NCBI RefSeq assembly: GCF_003628125.1
Contig: NZ_RBZU01000005.1
Coordinates: 1-64,000 of the forward strand
DNA: 64,000 bases
Origin: Pararobbsia silviterrae
GTDB lineage: Bacteria; Pseudomonadota; Gammaproteobacteria; Burkholderiales; Burkholderiaceae
Direction: 5' to 3'
In this document: positions 56,223 to 64,000 of the stretch, piece by piece
How positions within the stretch are numbered: position 1 is the first letter of the stretch
Layout: each line of letters opens with the position of its first letter
Made by a program: the position numbers and the translations under genes
The notes under the pieces: generated by a model
Databases searched by the model: none
What the model was told of the DNA's origin: nothing
What the model saw: only the letters and a program-made list of their open reading frames with translations

Positions 56223-57551
56223 ATGAAAGCCCGCTTTCTGTCCGCCGCTGTCCTGTCGTCGGCGCTCGTCGGCGTTCTGCTCGCGCCGGCCACGCCGGCC
56301 TTCGCCGGCCCCTATGACGGCTATACCTTGCGCGTCAAGCTGATCGGCGGCGCGCAGTACGAGCCGCTCTACACGATCATTCCCGAATGGGAGAAGAAGA
56401 CCGGCGCGAAGGTCGAGATCATTTCGAGCAAGAACTACTTCGACCTCGATCGCGAGTACAAGCAGGACATCGCGGCGCGCAAGATCGACTACTGCGTCGG
56501 CTCGAATCACACGAGCTTCGCGCCGCAGTATCCGGGCCTGTTCCGCGATCTCAAGGGCCTTGTGCCGGCCGACTACATCGCGCACTTCAGCCCGCGCGTG
56601 ATCGAGCAATCGACGGTCGGCGGCAAGCTCGTGCAACTGCCGCGTCACTCGGACATCAGCGAGCTCTACTACAACAAGAAGTTCTACTCGGACGCGGGCA
56701 ACCAGGCCGCGTACAAGGCCAAGTTCGGCAAGGATCTCGCGCCGCCGACGACCTGGGACGAGGCCGATCAGCAGGCGAAGTTCTTCGCGAAGCCGCCGCA
56801 GGTCTACGGCACGCAGTTCGCGGGCAAGGACGAGGCGATCACCGGACGCTTCTATGAAATGCTGCGCGCGAACGGCGGTCAGCTGTTCGACAAGAACTGG
56901 AAGCCGACCTTCAACTCGCCGGCGGGCGTCAAGTCGCTGAACTGGTTCGTCGATCTCTACAAGTCGGGCGCGGTGCCGAAGGGCTCGCCGAACTACGTCT
57001 GGGACGATCTCGGCAACGGCTTCGCGAGCGGCACCGTCGCGTTCGATCTCGACTGGAGCGGCTGGGCGGCGTTCTTCAACGATCCGAAGAGCAGCAAGAT
57101 CGCGGGCGAGGTCGGCATCGCGCCGGCGCCGAAGGGATCGGCGGGCGTGCGCACGGGCTGGTCGGGCTCGCATTCGTTCTCGATCACGACGGCGTGCGAC
57201 AACCCGAAGGCCGCGGCCGACTTCATCGAGTATCTGACGAGCTTCGACGCCCAGATGCTCGAAGCGCGGCGCGGGCTGATCCCGACGCGCATCGATGCGC
57301 AACAGGCGGCGCTCGCCGAGTTCAAGGCGAAGAACGATACGTATATGGCCGACGTCTTCACGACGTTCTCGAAGGCCATGCGCGACGAGTCGTTCACGCC
57401 GCCGCTGATTCCCGAGTGGATCCAGGCGTCGAATCTGATCTGGCCGCAGCTGCAGAAGGCGATCGTCGGCGACAAGACCGCGCAGCAGGCGCTTGACGAT
57501 GCGGCCAAGCAGGTCGAGGCCATGATGGACGACGCGGGGTACTACAAGTAA
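56223..57551 (+). CDS. Sugar ABC transporter substrate-binding protein
   Basis: This 442-aa periplasmic binding protein of extracellular solute-binding family 1 has a clear Sec signal peptide (MKARFLSAAVLSSALVGVLL, cut near AFA-GPY at about 28). Typical segments are LYTIIPEWEKKTGAKVEI, a YYNKKFYSDAG block and the hinge DWSGWAAFF. AGGAG lies nine bases before the ATG. Two inner-membrane permease genes follow. Unlike the homologue at 50324 it is exported. The substrate is presumably the sugar or sugar acid handled by the neighbouring enzymes. Confidence 0.9.
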   Translation: MKARFLSAAVLSSALVGVLLAPATPAFAGPYDGYTLRVKLIGGAQYEPLYTIIPEWEKKTGAKVEIISSKNYFDLDREYKQDIAARKIDYCVGSNHTSFAPQYPGLFRDLKGLVPADYIAHFSPRVIEQSTVGGKLVQLPRHSDISELYYNKKFYSDAGNQAAYKAKFGKDLAPPTTWDEADQQAKFFAKPPQVYGTQFAGKDEAITGRFYEMLRANGGQLFDKNWKPTFNSPAGVKSLNWFVDLYKSGAVPKGSPNYVWDDLGNGFASGTVAFDLDWSGWAAFFNDPKSSKIAGEVGIAPAPKGSAGVRTGWSGSHSFSITTACDNPKAAADFIEYLTSFDAQMLEARRGLIPTRIDAQQAALAEFKAKNDTYMADVFTTFSKAMRDESFTPPLIPEWIQASNLIWPQLQKAIVGDKTAQQALDDAAKQVEAMMDDAGYYK

Positions 57552-57661
57552 CGCGCAGGCGGCGTGACGGTCGAGCGCGCGTCGCGCGCCGGATCGTCGC
57601 GCGGCGCCGCGCTCAGGAGGACCCGGCACGGTGCCGGGTCCGTCTCTTCGAGAGTGAATGC

Positions 57662-58564
57662 ATGACTGTGTCGCATAAGGTGTCCCCGGTATTCCGGCTG
57701 CTGTTGCCCGCGTTCGTCGTGATTCTCGTCGTCGTCGCGGTGCCGCTCGTGTTCTCGTTCTATACGAGCTTCACGAGCTACCGCCTCACGCGGCCCGATT
57801 CGATCCTCAACGTGATCGGCTTCAAGAACTATGTGCGGCTGTTCGGCTCGGCCGAGTTCTGGGCCGCGCTGCTGCGCACGATCGCATTCCTGACGGTGGT
57901 GTTGAATCTCGAGATGCTGTTCGGCCTCGGCATCGCGCTGCTCGTCAATCAGGTCACGCGCGGCCAGCGCGCGATCCGCACGATCATCATGTTCCCGATG
58001 ATGTTTTCGCCGATCCTCGTGGGCTTTCAGTTCAAGTTCATGTTCAACGACAACATCGGCATCGTGAACCACATCCTTCAGCGTGTCTTCGGCGTCACGC
58101 AGGCGATCCCGTGGCTGGTCGACGGACGTCTCGCGTTCGTGTCGCTCGCGCTCGCCGAGATCTGGAATTCGACGGCGGTGTTCGCGATCCTGCTGCTCGC
58201 GGGGCTCATGGCGATGCCGCAGGATCCGATCGAGGCCGCCAAGGTCGACGGCTGCACGTCGTGGCAGGCGTTCCGTCACGTGACGCTGCCGTTTCTGATG
58301 CCGTTCATCTATATCGCGATGACGATCCGCTCGCTCGACGTCGGGCGCGCGTTCGATATCGTGAAGATCATGACCGACGGCGGCCCCGCGGGGCGCACGG
58401 AGCTGATCTGGACGCTCTCGGCGCGCGCCGGCTACGAGGATGCGCGCATGGGCTATGCGAATGCGATGTCGTATATCGCCGTGCTGCTGTCGATTGCGTT
58501 CACGCTCTATTTCTTCCGCAAGCTCACGGCTGCGCGGCAATTCCTCGACGAAGCGGACGCCTGA
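57662..58564 (+). CDS. Sugar ABC transporter permease, MalF/UgpA-like
   Basis: This 300-aa permease has six predicted helices; the EAA motif reads EAAKVDGCTSWQAFRHVTLPFLMP, the docking loop for the ATPase. It is the second gene of the importer and lies 110 bp after the binding-protein gene, a gap without obvious features except a short hairpin-like GC-rich sequence around 57600-57645. Confidence 0.92.
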   Translation: MTVSHKVSPVFRLLLPAFVVILVVVAVPLVFSFYTSFTSYRLTRPDSILNVIGFKNYVRLFGSAEFWAALLRTIAFLTVVLNLEMLFGLGIALLVNQVTRGQRAIRTIIMFPMMFSPILVGFQFKFMFNDNIGIVNHILQRVFGVTQAIPWLVDGRLAFVSLALAEIWNSTAVFAILLLAGLMAMPQDPIEAAKVDGCTSWQAFRHVTLPFLMPFIYIAMTIRSLDVGRAFDIVKIMTDGGPAGRTELIWTLSARAGYEDARMGYANAMSYIAVLLSIAFTLYFFRKLTAARQFLDEADA

Positions 58565-58565
58565 G

Positions 58566-59582
58566 ATGACCGATCCGATTTCCTCCCGCGCGTCGCGCGA
58601 CGCGCCCGCGATGGCGCCGACGTCCGCGACGCGGCCGGGCCGCGATCATGGACGCGCGGATGCACGCGCAGACGGACGCACCGACGGACGCGCTGTCGAG
58701 CGCATATACGCACTCCAAGCGGGGCGCAAGCCCTGGCTCTCGCGTGCCGCGCTCACGCGGTGGGCCGTGCGCGCGGGTGTGTTCGTCGCGCTCTGCATCA
58801 TCTTGCTGCCGGGGCTTTGGGTCGTGCTCAACGCGTTCCGCACGAACGTCGCGATTCTCGCGCGCGACGACGTGTTCTCGGCGTCGACCTATACGCTCGA
58901 CAATTTCCGCCACATCTTCGGCGTCGGCGACGCGGCCGCGATTCCGGTCCGCGCGTACTTCACGAACTCGGTGATCATTTCCGTATCGAGCACGGTCATC
59001 GCGATCCTCGTCGGACTCGCGGGCGGCTATGCCTTCGCGCGTTACCGGTTCCGCGCGAAGAACGCGCTGTTCGTCGGGCTCATGCTCTCGCGCGCGGTGC
59101 CCGGCATCGCGCTGTCGCTGCCCGTGTTCATTCTCTGGTCGTGGCTCGGTCTGATCGATACGAAGATCGGCACGATCCTCGTCTATGTCGCGATGAACGT
59201 GCCGTTCTCGGTCTGGCTGATCGACGGCTTCTTCCGGCAGATTCCGCGCGAGCTCGCCGAGGCCGCCGAAATCGACGGCTGCACGCGCTGGCAGGCGTTC
59301 TGGTACGTCGAGTTCCCGCTTGCGACGTCGGGTGTCGCATCGGCCGCGATCTTCGCGTTCCTGACGTCGTGGAACGAATACGCGCTCGCTTCGCAACTCA
59401 CGCGCAGCACCGACACGAAGACGTTGCCGGTCGGCCTCATGGACTTCACGGCCCAGTTCACGATCGATTGGGCCGGCATGTGCGCGATGGCCGTCATCAT
59501 CATCGTGCCCGCGCTGATCCTGACCTTCATCGTCCAGAAGCATCTGATCGCCGGGCTCACGCTCGGCGGCGTCAAAGGCTGA
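58566..59582 (+). CDS. Sugar ABC transporter permease, MalG/UgpE-like
   Basis: This 338-aa permease carries the EAA loop EAAEIDGCTRWQAFWYVEFPLATSG. The N-terminal 60 residues are an unusual hydrophilic extension containing an Ala/Asp/Gly/Arg repeat (ADARADGRTDGRA), seen as repeated GACGGACGC words in the DNA; most family members lack it. It starts two bases after the first permease stop. The operon contains no ATP-binding subunit of the MalK/UgpC type. Confidence 0.9.
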   Translation: MTDPISSRASRDAPAMAPTSATRPGRDHGRADARADGRTDGRAVERIYALQAGRKPWLSRAALTRWAVRAGVFVALCIILLPGLWVVLNAFRTNVAILARDDVFSASTYTLDNFRHIFGVGDAAAIPVRAYFTNSVIISVSSTVIAILVGLAGGYAFARYRFRAKNALFVGLMLSRAVPGIALSLPVFILWSWLGLIDTKIGTILVYVAMNVPFSVWLIDGFFRQIPRELAEAAEIDGCTRWQAFWYVEFPLATSGVASAAIFAFLTSWNEYALASQLTRSTDTKTLPVGLMDFTAQFTIDWAGMCAMAVIIIVPALILTFIVQKHLIAGLTLGGVKG

Positions 59583-59599
59583 CGTGCCCCTTATCGACC

Positions 59600-60730
59600 A
59601 TGCCGATCATCGAACGCATCGAACTGTTTCAGGTAGACCTCGCGCCGAAGACCACGCGTCAGGACGCGATCCAGTCGTTCGTCACGCAGGAGACGCCGCT
59701 CGTGCGCATCGTCTGCGACGACGGCAGCGAGGGGATCGGCTATAGCTACACGATCGGCACGGGCGGTTCGTCGGTCATGGCGCTGCTCAACGATCATCTC
59801 GCGCCGATGCTGATCGGCAAGTCGCCCGTCGATGTCGAAGGGCTGTGGCGCGCGATGCTGTTCCATACGCATGCGACGGCGGTCGGCGCGATCACGAGCC
59901 TCGCGCTCGCGGCGATCGATACGGCACTCTGGGACTGGCGCGCGAAGCACGCGGGTTTGCCGTTATGGCGCTTGCTCGGCGGCGCGAAGTCGGCCGTGCC
60001 GACGTATACGACCGAGGGCGGCTGGCTGCAGTTGCCCGTCGAGACGCTCGTCAGGCAGACCGTCGAAGCGCGCGATCAGGGCTTTCTCGGCGCGAAACTC
60101 AAGATCGGCAAGCCGCGCGGCGCCGAAGACGTCGCGCGGCTGTCGGCCGTGCGCGAGGCCGTCGGCCCCGCGTTCGAACTGATGGTCGATGCGAATCAGG
60201 CGTTCTCGATCAGCGAGGCGCTGCGGCGCGCCGATGCGTTGGCGGATCTCGGGCTCGCGTGGATCGAAGAACCGCTGCCTGCCGACGATCTCGGCGGTCA
60301 TGCGCGGCTCGCCGCACAAAGCCGGATTCCGGTCGCGGTCGGCGAGTCGCTCTATAGCCCGGGGCAGTTCGGCGACTATCTGCGTCTGGGCGCGTGTTCG
60401 ATCGTGCAGGTCGACGTCGCGCGCGTCGGCGGCATCACGCCGTGGCTCAAGGTCGCGCATCTGGCCGAATGCATGAACGTCTCGGTCAGTCCGCATTTCC
60501 TCATGGAACTGCATGTGAGCCTATGCTGCGCGGTACCGAACTCGGCCTGGGTCGAGTACATTCCGCAGCTCGACGCGGTCACGACCGAACGTCTCGCGAT
60601 CGTCGACGGCCATGCGCAGGCGCCGACCGAACCCGGACTCGGCATTGCGTGGGACTGGGCCGCGGTCGAACAGCGCGCGCGCGTGCGGCACCGTATCGGA
60701 CACGGCCGCCCCGTCGCTCAAGGCGTTTGA
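59600..60730 (+). CDS. Enolase-superfamily enzyme, mandelate racemase subgroup
   Basis: This is a 376-aa MR/MLE-family enzyme. The whole MR-subgroup catalytic set is present: KxK at Lys166 and Lys168, metal ligands Asp197, Glu223 and Glu249, and the dyad Asp272/His299. Each is two residues later than in Pseudomonas mandelate racemase (164, 166, 195, 221, 247, 270, 297). The subgroup includes racemases and acid-sugar dehydratases such as rhamnonate, fuconate and talarate/galactarate dehydratases. In this locus, dehydration of a sugar acid is the best guess. It is the last gene of the importer operon, 17 bp after the permease, and its end overlaps the convergent DUF4148 gene by 13 bp. Confidence 0.88.
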   Translation: MPIIERIELFQVDLAPKTTRQDAIQSFVTQETPLVRIVCDDGSEGIGYSYTIGTGGSSVMALLNDHLAPMLIGKSPVDVEGLWRAMLFHTHATAVGAITSLALAAIDTALWDWRAKHAGLPLWRLLGGAKSAVPTYTTEGGWLQLPVETLVRQTVEARDQGFLGAKLKIGKPRGAEDVARLSAVREAVGPAFELMVDANQAFSISEALRRADALADLGLAWIEEPLPADDLGGHARLAAQSRIPVAVGESLYSPGQFGDYLRLGACSIVQVDVARVGGITPWLKVAHLAECMNVSVSPHFLMELHVSLCCAVPNSAWVEYIPQLDAVTTERLAIVDGHAQAPTEPGLGIAWDWAAVEQRARVRHRIGHGRPVAQGV

Positions 60731-61026
60731 ATCGCGTTTTGCGCGGGCAGCACGGGCGCGACGCCGCCGCAATCTCGGCGATACACGACGCGCAGCGCGT
60801 GCTCGGCGCGTTCGATGTCCGCCGGGTAGTCGACATCGGTTTGCTGCGGGCGATAGCCGACGGCTTCGAGTTCGGCGAGTTCACGTTGCAGGCCGCGCCG
60901 CGTGACGTGCGCGACGGGCTTGAACGGATAGGCGTTGCATTGCTGCGGCGTCAGGTGCAGGTCCGCGAACGCGGTGCTTGCGAACGCGCAGAGCGCGATG
61001 AAAACAAGGGTCGATCGACGATCCAT
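60718..61026 (-). CDS. DUF4148 family exported protein, 102 aa
   Basis: This small secreted protein has signal peptide MDRRSTLVFIALCAFASTAFA and the mature domain LHLTPQQCNAYPFKPVAHVTRRGLQ, which resembles the DUF4148 repeats common in Burkholderiaceae (L.ELE..GY.P). An optimal Shine-Dalgarno AAGGAGG lies five bases before the ATG. Function unknown; the family is usually found as single small periplasmic proteins. It is convergent with the enolase-family gene and divergent from the BMP gene. Confidence 0.82.
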   Translation of the reverse strand: MDRRSTLVFIALCAFASTAFADLHLTPQQCNAYPFKPVAHVTRRGLQRELAELEAVGYRPQQTDVDYPADIERAEHALRVVYRRDCGGVAPVLPAQNAIQTP

Positions 61027-61574
61027 GGTGACCTCCTTCTCGTGGATGAATCGGCGCGCAGTGCAGTGCGCGGGTCGATTCCATCTTAGGATCGACACAC
61101 TGAAACACCGGTGTCGTTTCGACGAATGATTATTCATGCCAGGTGGCTCGACGACGCGCGTGCGAGATCGGGCGGCGCACACATCGGGGCCCTCCGAGCA
61201 ATCTGTATTCCTGATCGGAACATTTGACGCTGGCGATGCGCGTCGTGCCGAATCGCGTGTCGGTGTTCCGCAGCGATGTTCAAGTGAATCTATTTTCACG
61301 GCTATGACATCGCGCACACGCCGATCTCGGCGGCGTCGGCCGGGCGATCTTCCGGGACGAGTACACTACGCGGCGACAGTTTCCATGCGGTCGCGCGGCG
61401 CATTGACGGGCCCCGGCCGTTTCCGCGTGCGGTTCCTCGCTTATCGGACGTCCCATGCACGGCCGTTTCCGTTGGTCTTTCTCGATCGCATCGCGCGCTG
61501 CCCACCGCGGACACGTGTCGCGCAGGGGCGTGGCGTGTTGCGCGACGTCCGGTGCGATGTCTCCAAAGGCATCG
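61027..61574 (+). other. Intergenic region of 548 bp, divergent promoters
   Basis: This is the space between the DUF4148 and BMP genes. No coding frame with good codon bias and a recognisable product is visible. A palindrome GTGAA-TCTATT-TTCAC (61284-61299) resembles the one at 49118-49134, and GAATGATTATTC (61124-61135) is a second small palindrome. Both may be regulator sites. No firm promoter hexamers could be assigned. Confidence 0.45.
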
Positions 61575-62507
61575 ATGAAGAGATCGATGAGGACGTGTCT
61601 GAGCGCGTGTTTGAGCGTGTGTCTTGGGACGTGTCTTGCGGCCTGTCTGGCGCCGTCGCTGACGGCGAGCGTCGCGCATGCGGCGCAAGGCCATGCCGCG
61701 TCTCACGCGTTTTCGACGGTCGTCTTCATTCCGTTCGACGAGCATGACCTCGGTTTCAGCGAGGCCGCGTATGACGGCTATGTCGCGCTGCGCGACACCG
61801 GCGCGTCCGCCGCGCTCGTGCGCAACGCAGAGACGCTGAGTCCCGAGCGGATGCGCGCGATCGTCGATGCGCGCTACGCGCGAGGCGTACGCGGATTTAT
61901 CTTCGTCGGCGCCGAATTCAGCGCGGTCGCGACGTCGTCCGCCGCGCGGCACCCCGATGCATACTTCGCGACGCTCGCGGGCCATGCGCAAGGGGCGAAC
62001 GTCGTCAACTATTGTCTCGATTGCCGGCAGCTCGGCGGCGCGCTCGCGGGCGCCGTCGCCGCCCGCGCGAGCGCGACGAAGACGGTCGGTTTCGTCGGCG
62101 GCGTCGAAGCGGTCGACGGCTCCGAAGCGCAGCGCTTCAAGCAAGCCGTGCTCGACGCGTCGCCGGGCGCGGCCGTGCGGATCGACTGGACCGGCGCGTG
62201 GGGCGATCGCAGCGGCGCTGCGCGACTCGCGCAGCAGCAGATCCGCGCGGGTGCGGACATCGTCGTCGCCGATGCGAACGACGGCGTGTTCGTAGGGGCG
62301 AGCGCGCATCCGCATGCGCGCGTGATCGGGTGGATGACGGATGCCTCGCGGCGCTATGCGAATACGCTGGCCAGCGTCGTCGTCGACATGGGCGTCGTGT
62401 TCCGCCGCTTCGTCGCTGCGGCATCGAGCGGACGCTTTGCGAGCGGCGATGTCGTCATTGTCGAATCGGATCGCGTCTGGCGGGTCGTCTGGCCCCGTCG
62501 TCCGTGA
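61575..62507 (+). CDS. BMP-family substrate-binding lipoprotein
   Basis: This 310-aa protein of the basic membrane protein (Med/BMP, PF02608-like) family has the periplasmic-binding fold. The export signal contains five Cys-Leu units every four residues (CLSA, CLSV, CLGT, CLAA, CLAP), giving more than one possible lipobox. Domain motifs: VVFIPFDEHDLGFSEAAYDG, GFIFVGAEFS, VGFVGGVEAVDGSE, VVADANDGVFVGA, IGWMTDASR. AAAGG precedes the ATG at 61575 by five bases; ATGs at 61455 and 61587 are alternatives. Family members bind nucleosides or simple sugars. The next gene, 28 bp downstream, is a sensor kinase, so it may feed that sensor rather than a transporter. Confidence 0.78.
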   Translation: MKRSMRTCLSACLSVCLGTCLAACLAPSLTASVAHAAQGHAASHAFSTVVFIPFDEHDLGFSEAAYDGYVALRDTGASAALVRNAETLSPERMRAIVDARYARGVRGFIFVGAEFSAVATSSAARHPDAYFATLAGHAQGANVVNYCLDCRQLGGALAGAVAARASATKTVGFVGGVEAVDGSEAQRFKQAVLDASPGAAVRIDWTGAWGDRSGAARLAQQQIRAGADIVVADANDGVFVGASAHPHARVIGWMTDASRRYANTLASVVVDMGVVFRRFVAAASSGRFASGDVVIVESDRVWRVVWPRRP

Positions 62508-62535
62508 ATCGAGTGCAACGAATCGAGCTCGTCCC

Positions 62536-63855
62536 ATGCGAACACTCAAGAGTCGAATCATCGGAACGTTGATTGCGCTGTCGATCGTGGTCGCGCTCGC
62601 CGACGCCTGCGCATCGTACTGGCTCTCGCGCAAGCACATCGGCGAGCTGCTCGACGTGCATCTGCAAGGCGCCGCGGTCTGGCTGTCGGCCGGCAAGGTC
62701 GGCGCGATCGGCACGAGCGGGCCGCCCCAACATTCGATCGACGGTTTCGTCGGGCAGATCTGGCAGCAGGGCCGCTCGACACCGACCGACAACACCGACT
62801 CCGAGGTCCTGTTCGACCGTACCGCGCGCGACGGGTATGGGTTCGAGACGATCAACGGGCAGCGCTATCGGATCTATACGCTCAGGCGCGGCGGCGAGCT
62901 CACGTATCAGGTCGGGCAGCCCGTCGCGTTCCGCGAACAGACGGCGGGGCGCGCGGCGCTCGAAAGCCTGCTGCCGATGCTCGTGCTGATTCCGCTGATC
63001 TGGCTCGCGATCCCGTTGATCGTCAACGCGGCCTTCGCGTCGCTCGATGCCGCGAGCGCCGAGGCCGAGACGATCGGCATCAGCCGTCTGACGCCGCTCG
63101 ACGTCTCGCATGCGCCGCAGGAGGTGCGTCCGTTCGCGGACTCGGTGAACCGGATGATCGCTCGGCTGCAGGTCGGTATCGATACCGAGAAGCGCTTCGT
63201 CGCCGACGCCGCGCATGAATTGCGCACGCCGATCACGGCCTTGCAACTGCGGATCGACAATCTTGCGAATGCGTCGAACGAGGCCGAGCGTCGCGAGCGG
63301 CTCGTCGCGTTGCGCGAAGCGGCCGTGCGCGCCGCGACGATGATCCGGCAACTGCTCGCGCTCGCGCGCGCCGATGCGCAGCTCGATCCGAACGCCACGC
63401 AGATCGTCGACCTGCGCGAATTGATGCAGTGGCTCGTCGCCGATCTGTTGCCGGTCGCCGATGCGCGGTCGATCGATCTCGGCGTCCAGCGATTCGAGCC
63501 CGCGCGCGTCGATGCGCGCGACAGCGAGCTTCGGATGGCCGTGCGCAATCTCGTCGAGAACGCGTTGCGCTATACGCCCGAGGGCGGCTGCGTCGATGTC
63601 GAAGTGTTCACCGACGGTCCCGATGCGTACGTGCGTGTCATCGATACGGGGCCCGGCATTCCCGACGCGTCGCTCGAACGCGTTTTCGACCGCTTTTTCC
63701 GGCTTCAATCGGGCAACGGCGACGGCACGGGCCTCGGCCTGTCGATCGTGCGCTCGGTCGTCGCGAAGTATCGCGGCACGGTCAGGCTCGAGAATCGCCG
63801 CGACGGGCATAGCGGCTTGATCGCCACGATCGTCTTGCCCGCGAGCGCGACCTGA
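62536..63855 (+). CDS. Sensor histidine kinase
   Basis: This is a 439-aa inner-membrane kinase. Helices at about 9-30 and 150-172 enclose a periplasmic sensor loop of about 120 residues, followed by a HAMP-like linker. The H-box DAAHELRTPI has His227, and ATP-binding boxes are NLVENALRYTPEG (N), DTGPGIP (G1) and GDGTGLGLSIV (G2). The N-terminal loop could contact the BMP protein encoded just upstream. No response regulator gene lies within the window; it may be just beyond the right edge or elsewhere. A class OmpR/EnvZ-like partner is expected from the kinase type. Confidence 0.9.
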   Translation: MRTLKSRIIGTLIALSIVVALADACASYWLSRKHIGELLDVHLQGAAVWLSAGKVGAIGTSGPPQHSIDGFVGQIWQQGRSTPTDNTDSEVLFDRTARDGYGFETINGQRYRIYTLRRGGELTYQVGQPVAFREQTAGRAALESLLPMLVLIPLIWLAIPLIVNAAFASLDAASAEAETIGISRLTPLDVSHAPQEVRPFADSVNRMIARLQVGIDTEKRFVADAAHELRTPITALQLRIDNLANASNEAERRERLVALREAAVRAATMIRQLLALARADAQLDPNATQIVDLRELMQWLVADLLPVADARSIDLGVQRFEPARVDARDSELRMAVRNLVENALRYTPEGGCVDVEVFTDGPDAYVRVIDTGPGIPDASLERVFDRFFRLQSGNGDGTGLGLSIVRSVVAKYRGTVRLENRRDGHSGLIATIVLPASAT

Positions 63856-63875
63856 CGACGCGTGCGCGCGGCGCG

Positions 63876-64000
63876 TCAATTCTTCTGATACAGCTGAACG
63901 TGGTTCGTCACGGACTGAACGCCCGCGACGTGCTGCGCGGTGCTGCCCGCCAGATCGACCTGCGATTGTTCGGGGACGGTGCCCGTCAGCGTCACGACGC
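63876..64000 (-). CDS. BON-domain protein, 3' part only
   Basis: The gene enters from the right edge; the last 40 codons end with VQLYQKN and stop at 63876-63878. The segment VVTLTGTVPEQSQVDLAGST and then VAGVQSVTNHVQL shows the BON (OsmY-type) phospholipid-binding domain end. Such proteins are usually periplasmic or outer-membrane lipoproteins. The N-terminus lies outside the window, so signal and length are unknown. Confidence 0.75.
   Translation of the reverse strand, partial: VVTLTGTVPEQSQVDLAGSTAQHVAGVQSVTNHVQLYQKN

Noticed and set aside
62536-64000. Response regulator for the sensor kinase
   Set aside because: No receiver domain is encoded on either strand in the last 3 kb; the only other gene is the partial BON-domain gene.
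1-64000. CRISPR arrays, insertion sequences, rRNA
   Set aside because: No spaced direct-repeat arrays, transposase-like proteins with terminal inverted repeats, or rRNA sequence were seen; the tandem repeats found are short and mostly inside coding regions.

Overview
The window is GC-rich chromosomal DNA of a beta-proteobacterium, most likely Burkholderiaceae. The core gene order suhB-trmJ-cysE ... lpxH-ppiB-ppiA-TPR-cysS-alkA-like-accA-tilS-lysC-tRNA-Ser is the one familiar from Burkholderia and relatives, and DUF4148, BcsP and an RbbA-type efflux system fit the same family. The species cannot be fixed from the sequence alone. No rRNA, CRISPR array or insertion sequence was seen.

Region 1 (1-960) is a leftward run of two small unknown genes plus the first codons of a third, with visibly lower GC: an accessory scrap. 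Region 2 (1.1-21.8 kb) is core housekeeping: lysophospholipid transport (lplT), SuhB, tRNA methylation (trmJ), serine acetyltransferase (cysE), lipid A synthesis (lpxH), two cyclophilins, a TPR protein, cysS, a DNA glycosylase, accA, tilS, lysC and tRNA-Ser(GCU), which has a clear promoter and terminator. A gene of about 2,156 codons interrupts this block between cysE and lpxH. It encodes a leucine-rich-repeat protein with a C-terminal NEL-type E3 ubiquitin ligase domain, the signature of a type III secreted effector that acts inside eukaryotic cells.

Region 3 (21.8-41.8 kb) follows a 1.2 kb gene-poor stretch and is a cellulose locus: bcsD, bcsP, bcsA, two tandem bcsB paralogues and bcsC, then a wssFGHI-like cellulose O-acetylation module, then a secreted GH44 endoglucanase where a GH8 BcsZ is usually found. 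The arrangement combines the BcsD-type operon of Komagataeibacter and Burkholderia with the acetylation genes of the Pseudomonas fluorescens wss operon. A hairpin followed by eight T residues separates the synthase part from the acetylation part.

Region 4 (41.8-48.4 kb, leftward) is a four-gene efflux system: outer-membrane factor, HlyD-like adaptor, RbbA-like double ATPase/permease and YhhJ-like permease. All junctions are stop/start overlaps.

Region 5 (48.7-60.7 kb) looks like a catabolic locus for a deoxy-sugar or related acid sugar: mutarotase, Gfo/Idh dehydrogenase, a solute-binding-protein homologue without signal peptide, CaiB/BaiF CoA-transferase, COG3618 lactonase/amidohydrolase, MaoC hydratase, IclR and GntR/FadR regulators, an ABC sugar importer without its own ATPase, and an enolase-superfamily enzyme with the full mandelate-racemase catalytic set. 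A sigma70 promoter with a 25-bp palindrome over its expected start site controls the importer. Region 6 (60.7-64 kb) holds a DUF4148 protein, a BMP-type periplasmic lipoprotein beside a sensor histidine kinase, and the 3' end of a BON-domain gene cut by the window edge.
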